Below are positions 1-20,927 of a stretch of 64,000 nucleotides of DNA, one piece after another. The position numbers and the translations under genes were made by a program. The DNA lies in assembly GCA_964036275.1 (NCBI GenBank), contig OZ038439.1, forward strand, positions 16,166,330 to 16,230,329. The letters run 5' to 3'. The stretch comes from Litoditis marina (taxonomy: Eukaryota > Nematoda > Chromadorea > Rhabditida > Rhabditidae). Each line of letters starts with the position of its first letter. Positions within the stretch are counted from its first letter, which is position 1. The notes under the pieces are model-generated. The model was not told the origin of the DNA. It did not search any database and saw only the letters and a program-made list of their open reading frames with translations.

Positions 1-3000
1 TGAAAAACCTGGGTGTCGCTTGTTTCGGAGAACAGCCTTTGGAGAACTGCGCCAGACAGTTTCGGATACCCAGAAGGTGACGGTCGAAACCTGCAAGTAT
101 GAAACTTTTATTCGAGCAATAATTATAGTATGAAAAGATAAAGAACGACTTCAGTCCTCAGCGACGTCCAGACGTTCCAACTACGAACATCGAGCGTCTC
201 ACAATGAGTTGACAATTCGACTATCAACAATATCAAAGCGGCGGGTCCAATCGATAATACGAGCGCTGTGGGTTCAATCGATAAGCAACAAGTCGTTATT
301 GTCGAACTTTGCAGGTTCAAACTACAAAACGGAGAAAGATATTGAGTTTCTACTTTATCTGTGTTATCAACTTCGCTTCGACATCACATTATCATATTCA
401 CCTTAAATAACACGTGAAATAAACATTCTATTCTATTCTAATAGTGATCCGTGCGTACCTTCCCCGTCCATACAATCGTTCATCAGCTGATTATGAGCAT
501 CGTACGCGCCTCGCAGGAGGGGGGCGACGATGTTCAGCTGGAAGAGAGAGATATCAATACATATATCTGTGTTTCTCTGTTACTTTTTCTCTCGTTCTAT
601 TTCTTCTTCTCTCTCTCTTTTCCCTCTCTCTCTCTTTTAACTCTATTTTCTCTCTCAAGCTCTTCCACTCTTTGTCTCTCTATACTTCTCTTTCCCCTCT
701 AGCTCTCGTTCTCTCTCCTTCTCTATATCTCTTTCTGCCTCTCTCCCTCACCCTCTCTCCCTCCATAACGGCTTTTCCAAATGCCACCATCTCCTGCGTA
801 CATCCCCTAACTGTCTCCGTCCTACCGTGAAAGAACTTCCGTGCCGACGCCGTCTCGTAAATTGGCGCGAAACTAGAAAAATTGAAATTTTTTGAATTTT
901 ATCAAGAGATAATCGAGCAATTTCAAAGAAATTACTATATATTGATATCAGCGACAAAACAAAAACTAGCTCTAGGTGAAAATTTGAGTTTTTGAACAGT
1001 TCAGATAGATCAAGCATATCATTTTTGAATTAACCAAGCGAGCGCCAGTTACTGCTAAAGTGAATAAGCTCAAAACCAAGACAGGAATAAACACTAGAAA
1101 TCCAGAGACAGTTCAAAGTAATGTTTTCTTTGTTTAAAAGAAAACTTTTGAAACAACTTCTGTCACTAACCTGCCATGTGTTCTCAAATAAGCCAGTTGC
1201 ATTGCAATTTGTACTATCGTGTCCGCGTATAGCTTATTCGTCTTCAGTAGATCATTACCGTAATCGTTGTACTGTACCACATTCACGCGGTGGGATGATT
1301 TCTGAAATTGTCAGTTCGTTCTACAACAATAAATAGAACAATATAATAAAATGTATTACAACTCGAAAATTTTCGCAGAAAACTAATTTATGAAACGTAT
1401 CTCGGGACGAACCGGGACGACTTTTTCGTCATTTTATGCGACGAGTTTCAAAGGAAATGTAAACTTTTTTCTCATTTTCATACTGATATCATCTTGTGTC
1501 TCCTGCTTTGTTATGTATTATGTATCAGAGATTTGTAATTAGTACTCAACTAGTTCTCAGAAAACCAACCAGTTTGCGAAAGTTCTCCTCAGCCTTCTTT
1601 ACCGCTTCTCGATGCGTGGAGTCGAGTCTGAACTCAAGAAGCTCTGGTAGATCAAACTTTGATGTCTGAAAACACAAAGTTGAGACACTTAGATGCCTTT
1701 TGACAGAGAAAAACAGAAAATTTTAAAGTGAACATGAACATTTCTCTATACACGTCTAAGTGAATTGTGTCCTCCTATTCATTCAATCACTTTTAAAGCA
1801 TACTTCTTGACATACTATCTATATCTAACCCATCGAAGAGAGTGAGAACACCTTTCACAGATTCTGTACACTTTGTAGTTTGAAAATATGATCTTGTTTT
1901 TGTTTACCTCCGGTTCCCATAATTCTTTCCGGACTTTGGCCGCCGCGTAGTCGCCGGCTTGTAACACCACAATAGCATCCACGTTACTGTGCTGCAAGCA
2001 ATTGTTGGAATGGGAAAAACTAATTTTCTTTATTTAGCAAATCTTCGTTGTAGCCAAAATTGTCGTTTACCTAACCGCAACGGGGTTACACTGTAAACAC
2101 AACGAGGTGGCAAAAGACTAGGCATGCTTCAGGAAACGCAAACCCTATAGTCAGGTTTTTAGTAGCCTGACCGGTTTTAATACGATAGTTTTCGCACATT
2201 ATGTTGATTTAGTGGACGTGAAACGTACATCTGCCTGTAACGTCATCTGACCATCTTGATAGATCACAAGATTGACACATTTGTCCATCCAAACGTAGTT
2301 AGGTTGACCCATCATACCAGCTTCTAGTAACTGCAATAATATTATGAATTCGCATATTTATAGTAGAAAGCTGAGAAAGAATGACTAACAAACGTTCGTA
2401 TCAGTCAAACAAACCCAGGAATACTGAGGATTTCTGCTCCCGAAACAACATATACCATATAGACACAAAACCCATCACATATTCGGAGAACATCGTCTCT
2501 CTAACTTTCATTTTCTATGTAATCACAACAAGAATATTCACTTTTTGAAGCGAAAATCTAGCTGAGAAACTTTTTCACATATTACTAGAGTGGCAGGATA
2601 CGTTACAGTACCACGTGAAGTTCACGTCGCAAAAGTATCGACTAGCATCATACCCGATTTACATCCGAGATAGATTCTTCTGCAAACGACACACAGAACA
2701 CAGCCTTGTCCACCACACTTATCGACTCTTTATTGATCGGTGAAAAATCGATAATCGACTGTCTGACCTGCAACAGAACATAGGCTTAAGTACTAAATGA
2801 TACTAGCACTAAAAACGAGAATGAAGAAGTAGAAACCATCCAGTTGTTTCCAATTTTGTGAGTGACATTATAACTGAAAATATGTTCTATTGTTCTATCT
2901 CTGCCTGATTAGGGCTGTAGGTCGAGTACAGTATTTAGTAGTATTTAGAGTTCTACAGAGTCAATTTTCTCTAGTTGATATTACCGGACTTTTTATAATA

Positions 3001-5927
3001 CTCAAGTTCAAACTATAACAGACCGATCAAAGCATGTTCTTCTCAGTGCTTATCGGAACCCACCTTAGCCCATGTGTCTCTGTGTTCTGACGTCATTGAA
3101 AGTATACTGTAGTCAGTGGGGTTGGATTGGTTGGCTATATAGGAAAATATCTGAAAAGAATTGCCTTTTCCATCTGTCTATCTCCATTGTTCCCCTACTA
3201 CTCTCTCAAAAAAGTCTTCTCTCTCTTTCGCTCTCAAAAGGGGTTTGAGCTTTCTTTCTGCTGATTCATTTCAATTTCAACGTTTTCCACTCTTTTTCAC
3301 GCTCTTTCTCTAACTCTCTATCTCTATCTCTCTCACCTTTTCTCTCTCTCTCTCTCTCTTCCCTATTCCAACTCACCTGATATATCTCATCCGGTGAAAT
3401 CAGTTGTCCATTCCTAACCATGTCTACTTTCCATATATTTCCTTTACAGAAAACGGCAATGTGGGACGGACAAGGACCTTCAGTAACTGAAACAGCACTT
3501 GTAAAACATACAGTTGTAACAGAGGAAACAGACGAGGAACACATATTTGTGGTAGTTCCAGCTGAATAAACCAACATCATGTTACACCTTGACCGCAGGA
3601 AATGAAACTACAAACACAGCAGAATAGACGACAAGCTCCGACTCAGGTCCACTACGAAATTGGGAGAAGTTCGAGGGTGTCATAATTGCTCACCTGTCCT
3701 TAAGTATCGATCCAATCGATCTTTCGGCGAAATATAAAAACACAGCGAGATCAAACTACAGACATAGAAGAATAGAGCAAAAAGCTCGATTTGAGCTCTT
3801 CCCTGGCCTATCACAACATGTATAAATAAACTTCCAATCAATAACCTGTTTTGAAGTATCGATCCAATCGATCTTTCGGCAGGGCGGGTACTCGGGTCGA
3901 ATTGAACAGACAGTGAAACTGGTGCATGTCCCATACAACTCCGCGACTACGGGTTATCGGCAGGGTCTCGCTGTAACAATGTTTTCGTTAGAAGTTTTTT
4001 TGTTAATAAGATTTCATCGTTATGGACACGTTATTTGTTGTTTACAAGTTCCGACACGTGATTTGGCCGATGTAAACATTTCGTCTTATGTAACGGAATT
4101 CAGCGCTATGTTGCGTTGGTGTCACTATCAATCTTTCTTTAACATACTATAAAGTTTCTGGAAATCATTACCGAAATTTCTTGTATTTATATTGCTCAGA
4201 GAATGATTACCGAAAAGGTGATGCAACTGACTCTCTGATTTTCTCCCAGAACCTCATCCAGTAGTGGGTGATATCGGCAGCTCGGCTGATCTGAGCACCC
4301 GGCACCGGAGTGTAATACGAATTTACCTGGAATCATAAATGTTTAAAGGGGGACAGAAAGGAAAGTTCATATGAAAGAGCTTATCAAGAGAAATGGATAA
4401 GTATAACCTTTAGATCAAACTAACGAACCAAATTTTCATATGGTTCACATGTTTCAGTCAGTTTTAGCGCGCCCAACGTTTTATTTAGGTACCCCGGGGT
4501 ACCTAAACTAGCTTTCCTTTCTGCCCCCCTTTAACTCGCATGATAGCTCAATGGAATCTACTATTGTATATTAGAACAAGTCAAATGTGATGTTTCGGAG
4601 TCGATTAAAAACTATACGGTTAGTGCGCCCCGTCCGTACAAATGTTTGGTTCATTTTATAACAAATACAAACTACAAACCATAGCGTTGCGGTTAATGAG
4701 CTCAACCCCTTTAGAATCTTTCATCTAAGAAAGATGAAAATACTTACCGAAGCCAGACTCAGATAGGGCGCTATTGGCTCGCGGACTTCGTTGTACACAT
4801 CATACCACCAGTCCTCGATCTGATAATGTATATTTCAAAATGACAATGTTTCCAGTTATTTCATTCATTCGAAATGGAATCGATGTTAACATGAGCACAT
4901 TGTGACGGATTGGATGTATATAGTCTTTTCCATTCCTACTCAGACTCCTACATTAGGATTTCGGAACTTCCAAGTCGTTTTGCTCACTTACTTTTGATCG
5001 GAGAAGTTGGGGATTTTCGTACCTCATTCTCCTTCTCAGGAAGAGTAAATATACGACAGCATTTTCCATGAACTTCATTTTCAGCTTCACAACAACCTTC
5101 GGAAAGTTTGTAAGGTTACTGTAGGAGTCTCAGTAGGAATGGTGTAAACTACTATACAGTGGTTTGTAATCAGATTTTGTGTGCCGCTCAACCTCTCATT
5201 TACCGAATAACTCCATGGATAAAACTACGACAACTCGTCCCACTTCTCGTCTCATACAGGTTGGAATCCATTTGGAATAGAAGTCAGATGCTTGTTAGCG
5301 GCTGTGTACCCACGAAATGTAGTCGAAAATGATCGGTGAAACCAAAGCAGGCTAGTGGTAGAACACGCAAGGCAGATATCACCTATATATCTCAGCGGGT
5401 TTCACCATGACTATACGCTTAGCTTCAAAAGGCAACTTCCAATAATATCAACTTACCCAGTTCTCTTTCTCCTTAGCTCTATTCAACAATGCTTCTTGTA
5501 ACTGAGATGCCAGTCCCGACTCTCGGAACTCCTTCACCAGAGATACTGTGTTATCGTATTCTTCCGGTGTAGCTAGGGCACGGGCTATAAGGAAGAACAT
5601 TAGGACCTTAAAAATAGCACATGTATTGCTCTCACAGTCATGTTATATCATCCTTTTCTCACGTTTTTGCGTATGTAGAACGTATTTCAAGCACTGCTGC
5701 TGAAGAAGTATTCACAATTAAGTGTTGAAAAACAGTCAAAAACAGATAACTTGACTACGAGAACGCTCATTTCCATTATGAATATTATATATTATGAGAA
5801 TAAAAAAAGTGGAAAACAAGACAAATATATGTTTGTACCCACCACATTTCAGGTATTTGTCCAATGTTTCGTTCAATGGTGGCACGGGAAGTGGCGGCAA
5901 CTCGCTCTGCTTCGAAAAAGTTGACAT
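1..5927 (-). CDS. CROT: Carnitine O-octanoyltransferase-like acyltransferase (C-terminus beyond window)
   Basis: Choline/carnitine acyltransferase family enzyme that moves medium-chain acyl groups between CoA and carnitine, in peroxisomes if it is CROT. Exons on the minus strand: 5843-5927, 5457-5584, 4748-4819, 4211-4326, 3846-3946, 3377-3486, 2663-2767, 2229-2330, 1908-1991, 1570-1665, 1171-1301, 752-872, 459-537, 1-90; all phases join, giving about 473 codons of roughly 600. The start is the ATG at 5927, giving MSTFSKQSELPPLPVPPL, the typical CROT opening (LPxLPVPxL). Later landmarks are EDWWYD, WDMHQFHCLF, PCPSHIAVFCKG, the catalytic His in DHSNVD (about residue 274), FFHGRTET and GFDRHLLG. 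The STS region and C-terminus lie left of the window. The CROT subtype is inferred from the N-terminus and the lack of a presequence; another carnitine acyltransferase is possible. The exon ending at 3846 has a partial duplicate downstream. Confidence 0.9.
3691..3728 (-). repeat. Intronic copy of the 3' end and donor of a CROT exon
   Basis: Positions 3702-3728 match 3854-3880 exactly for 27 bases, the 3' part of the CROT exon 3846-3946, and the adjoining donor ACAG|GT is kept as a related ACAG|GTGAGC. Similarity appears to continue into the intron side (3606-3650 against 3749-3795, both with an AAACTACA.ACA..G.AGAATAG pattern), so this looks like a tandem duplication of about 150 bp crossing the exon-intron junction. 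The copy has no upstream acceptor of its own and is not needed for the reading frame. Confidence 0.75.
4345..4535. mobile_element. Inverted-repeat element with central perfect palindrome
   Basis: In a CROT intron, TTTAAAGGGGGACAGAAAGG near 4345 is matched in inverted orientation by CCTTTCTGCCCCCCTTTAA near 4515-4534 (one extra base). Just inside the right end is a perfect palindrome, TTTAGGTACCCC/GGGGTACCTAAA (about 4484-4507). This is the form of a small non-autonomous DNA element; only one copy was seen, so family and ends are uncertain. Confidence 0.5.
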
Positions 5928-7269
5928 CTGGAAAAAAAATTTGTAGTTTGATCTCGAAACACGCCGTAACTCTCAAACTTCGACGAAAAAGCAATGGGAC
6001 CGAATTACAAGCACAGCCGGGTAGGGCAAGATAACAAACCCTATATTTCGAGTACGTGGAACCGATAAAAAACGCACGTGAAAAGTCATGATGAATTTCA
6101 AACATTCATCGAGGCTGTTTTGAAGTTTTCTCAGAAACAAGATGTTTTGGAAGTAAATTTGAGGAAGTGTTTTCAAAACAAATTTCGATCGAATCAGCAG
6201 ACGACCTTGTTTTGGTCCTCTTTGCTAAATTGATAACAGCGCGGAAGTACACAGTATTACAGACACAGTCACACATTCTATAGAGATAGCAGTAGTACAA
6301 TGGGAGCAAATTGTTGCTATATACACGTGCGACGTTACCTTTTGACGTTTTCGTATACATAGAAGAAATTTAACAAAATGTAACACTTTTTCAAACTTCT
6401 AGTTCTAATCATTTGAACAATAGTTGATTTGCTGCTCATTGTCGTGGAAAATGAATATTAATAATAAACATACTCCAACTGACAGATTTATATAAATACA
6501 TAATATTTTATTTTAACATTTTCGAACAAATTCAATATATCGTACTGTCGCAAACATCGACAAGTAGAAACGTGTCTTTATAAAGACGAAATTACACGTT
6601 CGAGCAGCAAACTGCAAACAGTGTACTCATGTTACGATTGTTCATTATCGTTCTCTCCCTTCGTTCAATGATTAATTGTGACACTGTTTATTAGTCTGAA
6701 AACAAGATACACAACCAGAGTGAAGAGAGATGACAGATAGAAACATGATTGATGACAGGGTGAGTGATCGATAGTGCAGAGGTGCCCTACCATGAGTTGT
6801 AGTTTGGTCTCGCTGAACTCTGTAGCTCACGAATTTCAACCAAAAAGGGACGGGAGCAAACTACAAACACAGCAGAAAAACATGTTACAATTCAGTCTGA
6901 CTTTCCAAAAGTTAAGATGATATTTTTTGCTATTTATTCTTCAAAAACGAAGCAGTTGTGAAATGATCAGAATAAACCGAACTGCATACAAAAGAGAGAA
7001 CGGCATAAAATGTCACTAAGGCCTCAAAATGAGACCACACTCGCCAATATATCTAACACTTATGCAAATAATTAGATGTATTTAGGGCAAATCGAAGTCA
7101 ATAACATTGCATGTTTCCGAAAAACGATCAATCACACATTTATATGCTATTATATAGTTAGGGAATCGGATCAATTTTGTAGTTTGGATCAATTTTGTTG
7201 CAGAATTTATGCTAAGCCTACAATCATTCTAAAAAAATTGAGATATAGAAGTAAGGCGTGTAAATTTCG

Positions 7270-7600
7270 GGAAAAATGTACAATCGCCCCCCACCCAACA
7301 ATCGCCCCCCTCGTGGTACTATTACCCCCCACCTAATTGAAATCCTAGAAAAATCGCGCGAAGGTGGGGGGTAATTGGTAAATGAGTGGGGGGACATTGT
7401 ACATCTTCGACAATGAACAATCACCCCCCACAATTCCAAATGTGGGGTGATAGTACATACCCGGAACTGATGAACAATCACCCCCCACTAAACCCAAGCC
7501 TGCAGTAAATAAGCATGTTGTATAATCGCCCCCAAAGGTGGGGGGCGATTGTAGTACGGGCCCTTTTCAACCCATTTCTACCAAGGTGGGGGGCAAATGT
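7270..7600. repeat. Alternating C-run/G-run repeat element
   Basis: The segment alternates blocks such as ACAATCGCCCCCCAC and AAGGTGGGGGG about eight times, so C-rich and G-rich blocks are partly inverted repeats of one another. A near-identical 50-base piece (TGTACAATCG...CTCGTGGTACTATT) recurs at 23773-23825 and a diverged relative lies at 44910-45035. It is a dispersed repeat, probably a non-autonomous element, with G-quadruplex or i-motif potential. No coding sequence. Confidence 0.6.
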
Positions 7601-8404
7601 AAACTACTCCCTAAATTTCCTTCACACTTCTAGAGCAGTGCCTTCATGCACACATTTCTAGAGAATGAGTAGTCAGAACTATACCCCAAAATAGTACATG
7701 CATACAAAATATTTTCAGACTTTTAACTAAGAAAGGTACAATCTCAAATGATCGGTGACGTAACGTTACAGTGCCTTCAAGCAAACCAATCTCGAAAATG
7801 AAAAGTCACAAGACAACATCTCAAAATTAGTAAATGTATACTAAACACTTTCAGCTTTTCAAACTACAAAATTACATCTTAATCATAGAACCGCGTGAAA
7901 CGTGAAAAACTTCTCTACAGCTCTGGAACGGTGCCTTTGACCAAACTTTTCTAGAAACTGAACAGTCACAAGACTACATTCCAACGTGCACTTTCTGTTT
8001 TTATTGTCTGATATTGTAACAGAGGGCAATAAAATAGTAAATAACGAGCGGTCGAATGAGAGAAATCGCCTTTTTTCGTGTTATCAACGCTTGTACTTCG
8101 AGTTCCTGGCTACAATGTAGGCAGAACAACAAATACACAACATGTACATTCTTGTATTTTTCCCTTATACTGTTAGTCAATTGCCGACTCACGTGAAGCA
8201 TGTTAAACACAGCAGAACTCAGAAACGTGCAAGGACAAAGTGCACAACTTCTCGTTAGAATGCTAACTTTGCGTGACTATTCAATTTACTTCTAGTATAT
8301 TGTAACACGTACACAAAAGGCGTCGTAAAAACGGCTTAGGAAGTGGTTACTAGAAAAAGGGTTACCTGGTTAATTGGATTCCGGTTAACAAAACACTCGG
8401 TCCC

Positions 8405-8690
8405 TTGCGGAATCGACCTACGGGACGTATAAGGTCCATCCTAAGCTAAGCCTAAGTATGAGCCTAAGCTAAGCCTAAGTATAAGCCTAAGTGATTTATA
8501 GAATCATGTGAAATTGTTGATTATTTTAGCAAACAAATGATTCTTATCAATGAAGAGGCTACTTTTAACACAGTTCTCAGCTATACGGGACATATTAGAT
8601 CCATACTTAACTAAGCCTAAGTATAAGCCTAAGACCTAAGCTAAATCTTAGCTAAGCGTAAGTGATTTTCAGAATCATTAATTACCGAAT
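8405..8690. repeat. Tandem duplication with (G)CCTAAG-type short repeats
   Basis: Two units of about 180 bp (8405-8510 and 8585-8690) share CGGGAC.TAT...GATCCAT.CT, a block of TAAGCCTAAG repeats and a closing AAGTGATTT..AGAATCAT. The short repeat resembles an imperfect TTAGGC telomere repeat read on the other strand, but it is too irregular and too short to be a telomere tract. Confidence 0.6.
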
Positions 8691-9244
8691 GACGGAATTA
8701 CACCTTTTCTTCAAAAGTAGCACAATCCCTTCCGATCAAACTACAACTCAATTACAATCACTTCTCAACTTCTCATAGATAACGGGTTCAATCAACTTTA
8801 GATCAATTTTACACTTTGCCTCCTGATACATTTTACTATTTCATACTTATTTTATTATAGCTTTGCGATCGATCAAACAATTTGAGTACAAAGATAACAT
8901 TCTTTATTGACGACACTAATTATAAGAGATCGCATGACCAGTGATCATTCTTATACTACAAAAACATGTACCCAGTTTATCGATTGACAGAATAATTCTC
9001 CATTTGTTTAAAAAAAAAGTGTACATGAACTCAAAAACGCCTAACTCGCACAATACTCTACCAATATAGCAACATTCGTTGTATTAGTAGTCGTGCATTA
9101 GTAAATATACAAACATTTTTCATTTTCCCCTAAAAAACAAAGAATAGAAAAAACATGTACACTGGGAAAATGTGAAAGTGAACAGATACCGAACCGAGGG
9201 AAACATATAGAACATAATCGTAGAGACTCCTATGAGTAATGCAA

Positions 9245-9302
9245 AACGGGTAGCACCGCGGGGGATCGAACCGGCGTCGTTGGCGCCACGTCCACGTGAC
9301 AG

Positions 9303-9330
<28 letters not shown>
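9245..9330 (-). other. tRNA-like B-box and palindrome at the SPAST stop codon
   Basis: On the minus strand, just after the SPAST stop, GCCGGTTCGATCCCCCG resembles a tRNA T-arm (B box GGTTCGATCC), and the stop codon itself lies in the perfect palindrome CCACGTGACTGTCACGTGG (9293-9311). A full cloverleaf cannot be made: the T stem has mismatches and no paired acceptor stem was found. It may be a tRNA-derived repeat fragment that now forms the end of the gene, or chance. Confidence 0.3.
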
Positions 9331-17527
<8,197 letters not shown>

Positions 17528-18542
17528 TACTTCTACACAGAAGATCGAGGTTTGTCGATGGAACAGCTCGATAAAATGGGATTAAACTAAAAAAACACAA
17601 TGTGACTCACACAGAATATCAACAGCATACAAAATCTTCTTGGAGAAACAGCGGTCATGAATGACTGGGAAATTGAGACGTATAGATCTTTAACACACAG
17701 ATAATGTTTTCCCACTAACTTGGTTAGGGTTCAGACACGAGTGTATGTGGACTTGAGTGGCGGGAATACACAATATAATGTAAAGTTAACAGAATAACTA
17801 GAAATAGAAGTTAAAATACCAATCAAATGGTTACGAATTATTTATTTATTTATTGATAGAATCAGCTGCGTTACCCTCAAGTACGACGAGTGCGTCGCGG
17901 CCCGCGTTGTTCCGATTAGAGCGCTCTTCTTTATAGTCTGTTCCACACGTCCATACATACTTACAGTAAGCGTTCAAAACATCCAAAAGTTGTCAAAACT
18001 TTCAAAACTTTTCTCTATCGCCTGATTAAGCTTTTTACTCTCATCATGCTGAATGTTATGCTGTTAAACTCTACGAGATAACTGGTTGCTGGAGTGTATA
18101 AGGACATGTGAAACGAATGAAATGGTCTCAAGTCGTAACGCAATATTCAATAACGTGCGGTTCTAGTTTCAAAAGTGTTGGGATCGTGTGATATCGGTGG
18201 TAAAGCAACTGCACTCTTGATCATTGAAAACAAATGTTTTGACATCGTGACACACCAGAATTCAGACACGAAGTATGGTTGGTTCCTCTCCCCATTTTCT
18301 CATACTAGACATCTGACACAATACCCAGGATACTAATTACAAAAACTGACAAACTGAGAAAAACTACAATGGTCTCGACCGACAACAACAAGTGTAAACT
18401 GATTTTCTTCAACACCATGAAACTACAAGAAAACGCGATATCATAAAACTTTATTTCCAACCGTAAAACATCACCGAGTAGTAAAATTATCAACATATAA
18501 TAAACAGAGAATCATCAAACGATCAGATACAAGGTACAAGAT
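17528..18542. other. Intergenic region between SPAST start and CZIB stop
   Basis: About 1 kb with no recognisable coding exon. It must hold the SPAST 5' UTR and promoter and the 3' UTR of CZIB. No TATA box, terminator or repeat could be assigned with confidence. Confidence 0.5.
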
Positions 18543-20927
18543 TTACTTCTTTCCCTTGGCATGCGAGAACTGTGCCTCAAAATCGTTGATCTCAGTAGCT
18601 TCGGCGGACTTTTCATCGTAGTCGGCCCATGGCTGAAGGAAGAAAAAAATAAACAAATGACGGTATCTGACAACTATTCGAACACAATGTCGTAACCTGT
18701 GACGTAAACCAAACACTAGAATAGGAAACCACAGGCTTCTATAATGATATGGGAACTTGTTGAAAGCAAACTTTACTACAGCAAAACACAGTGCAAACCA
18801 CTCGTGATATTATAGGTAGGAACTATCAAAATAGAGGTCATTTTCAAATAAATGTCAATAAAATCATACCTGCTCGGTGAGATCTACATCTTCGAAGACG
18901 GTTCCCGATTCGGCGCCGACCACGGTCCAGCCGTTCTGAAACAGTGACTTAGAGACAGCTGACCGTATTCTGGTAACATTGGTCGGCTACCCACAAAAGG
19001 TCCCGCAAACCTTTTGATCAACCATGTATTTTTAAGTGGGCTCCCGAGTAACTACACAGGTCACCCCGTGTCTAATTTTTATCTTCCCAGTATGACATCG
19101 TTTATTGTATAGTTTATGAGCTCCGACCTTAATAAACATCAGAGTAGCAGTAAAATGTAGTAAGTTATTATTAAAATACAACATAAAAAGTAACTACGTA
19201 CCCTGGAATCAAAGGCGACTGGTTCGATGCCACGACAGTCAAAAGTGACCATCGACTGCCATTTCTCGTTCTTTTCCAGCGAATACTCGCCGACGGAGTC
19301 CGGTAGAATGGCTGAAATAATATAACTGTAGACTGTACAACAAAATAGGTTAAGCTCGTGATTGTAGCGGATCATCTATGTCGTTATCATACTGTATTTA
19401 TCACTCTTACTGTCTTTCTTTGTTTCACTATCATCTCGCCCCTCCCTATCTCTCTCTCTTCCCTTCTCTTTCTTTCTCTCTCTCTCTCTCTATTCTCTCT
19501 CTCTCTCCACCCCCTTCTATCTTCCCCCTCTCTTCTATTTAGAAAACTCATTGTCATCAACAAAACCTCGATTTATCTCTTTCGTCATAACAGTGAATAT
19601 CAGAAAAACATCTTCCCGTAAAATAAACCTACTCAGCGTGTTGACCCGGCTGCACAACTTGCACTTCTCCACCAGATTCGCCTCTCCTCTACTACCGGGA
19701 ACGTCGAGCATCTCCTGAAAGAGTTGAATTCCGGTTCTTACGTTACAATTAATTAATAATAGGATATTCCGTAATTGAGCTTCTTTCGTATCACATGGCG
19801 TAGATTTACCGGATCACTCGATCAATCATGCATACATGTGCTGACACAGTCCAAGAAGATACTGACAGGTCTGACAGCCAATACAGTTGAATCAAGGAAT
19901 CGGGCAGCTCATGATCTAACTTCTCTCTAAAAAAACCATTGAAAAGACAATGGCTACGCAGCGAATTCGACGCTTCGCACCAGTCTATACCGTATACCGT
20001 GAACCGGCTTTCCAGTGAAACATCTTCCAAAGCTGATCATCTCTAAGAATAAAAAAGAATGAACTTACATCAATGACCACGTACTGCCAGTGATCGGGAG
20101 CCTCGCCGCAGTTCGTACACTTCACCTGCAACACAGCAGAAATGAATAACACCCAAGAGTTAAGAGGAACGCTCAAAATGTTAGGACATGGACATCTTCC
20201 AAATTTAGTCCACTAAGTAGTTATCTAAACTCGCTCAACACTGACAATCTGTTTTGAAGCCTTAAGGATTATCGTATGACCTATACCGAGTATTTTTTTC
20301 AGAACACCATTTTTTCAGTCAACACACCTTCTGCTAATGGAACAATTTTCTCCAACAGCCAAACAAACATATTTTGCCTAGAATGCTTGACAATCAATCA
20401 AAAATAAATGAATGCATTATATATTTACAATAAGCATGAAAAACTATATCATATACTAACCTTAATATGCCACCGAAAAGACTCCGGCTCAGCCGGCTTC
20501 AGGCCGTCCACGTTCTCCATGCGACACTTCACGTCTAGCGAGAGAAAGGGCTGGAAAGAATATGACTGTATGACTGTTAGGGTGTCAAGAGGAAAGGATT
20601 CGTAGTTTGATCACTGATAACTGTATGGCGTGTGACCTAATATTAGATCTGCGCACATATTACTCATTACCACTGAAAAAAAGAGCGATTAAACTAAAAC
20701 ATGGCGGGAATCAAGACTTACCGTTTTGACCTGCCCCACTACCTCTATCAATACTATCACGGCTCAATGCGAAAGTGACATAGTGATTACGAGAAAAATT
20801 GATTAAGAAAATATTTGGTCATACTTCAAAGCTGGCACGAACAAACTTGTGTCAATAAACAACAGAGCTGAACTGAAGAGGGCTCACAATCTATCATATC
20901 CAGCAAAAACGATTGAACACTCACCAT
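18543..20927 (-). CDS. CZIB: CXXC motif-containing zinc binding protein (C1orf123/UPF0587 family)
   Basis: Small cytosolic protein of the C1orf123/UPF0587 family; its precise role is not established. Exons: 20925-20927, 20461-20550, 20069-20125, 19633-19714, 19202-19311, 18870-18935, 18543-18632; 165 aa against about 160 in human, all phases consistent. The first coding exon holds only the ATG, directly followed by a GTGAG donor, and the next exon begins PFLSLDVKCR. Two zinc-binding CXXC pairs are present, CTNC (C34, C37) and CKLC (C68, C71). Conserved family segments include FRWHIK, HWQYVVID, FDCRGIEPVAF and WADYDEKSAE near the C-terminus. Confidence 0.93.
19440..19530. repeat. CT-rich polypyrimidine tract
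   Basis: About 90 bp of almost pure pyrimidine on the plus strand, mostly (CT)n, in a CZIB intron; in the transcript it is GA-rich. Similar tracts lie at 546-760 and 3310-3362, also in introns. Confidence 0.8.

Larger units (their letters stand above)
5928..9302. other. Intergenic region between CROT start and SPAST stop
   Basis: No coding exon was recognised in these 3.4 kb on either strand. They contain the putative CROT promoter (no clear TATA box), two similar short segments bounded by TTGTAGTTTG and CAAACTACAA motifs (5940-6025 and 6805-6880), the C/G-rich repeat at 7270-7600, and a tandem duplication rich in CCTAAG units at 8405-8690. The downstream half must include the SPAST 3' UTR, but no end signal can be chosen with confidence. 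Confidence 0.6.

Noticed and set aside
444..830. Open frames of 128 and 83 codons on the plus strand
   Set aside because: They are translations of a CT-rich tract opposite CROT exons 459-537 and 752-872; composition is Ser/Leu/Phe only and the minus strand gives conserved protein.
8405..8690. Interstitial telomere (TTAGGC-like) array
   Set aside because: Units are irregular (CCTAAG, CTAAGC, CCTAAGTAT) and belong to a two-copy local duplication; not a telomeric tract and not enough to infer nematode origin.
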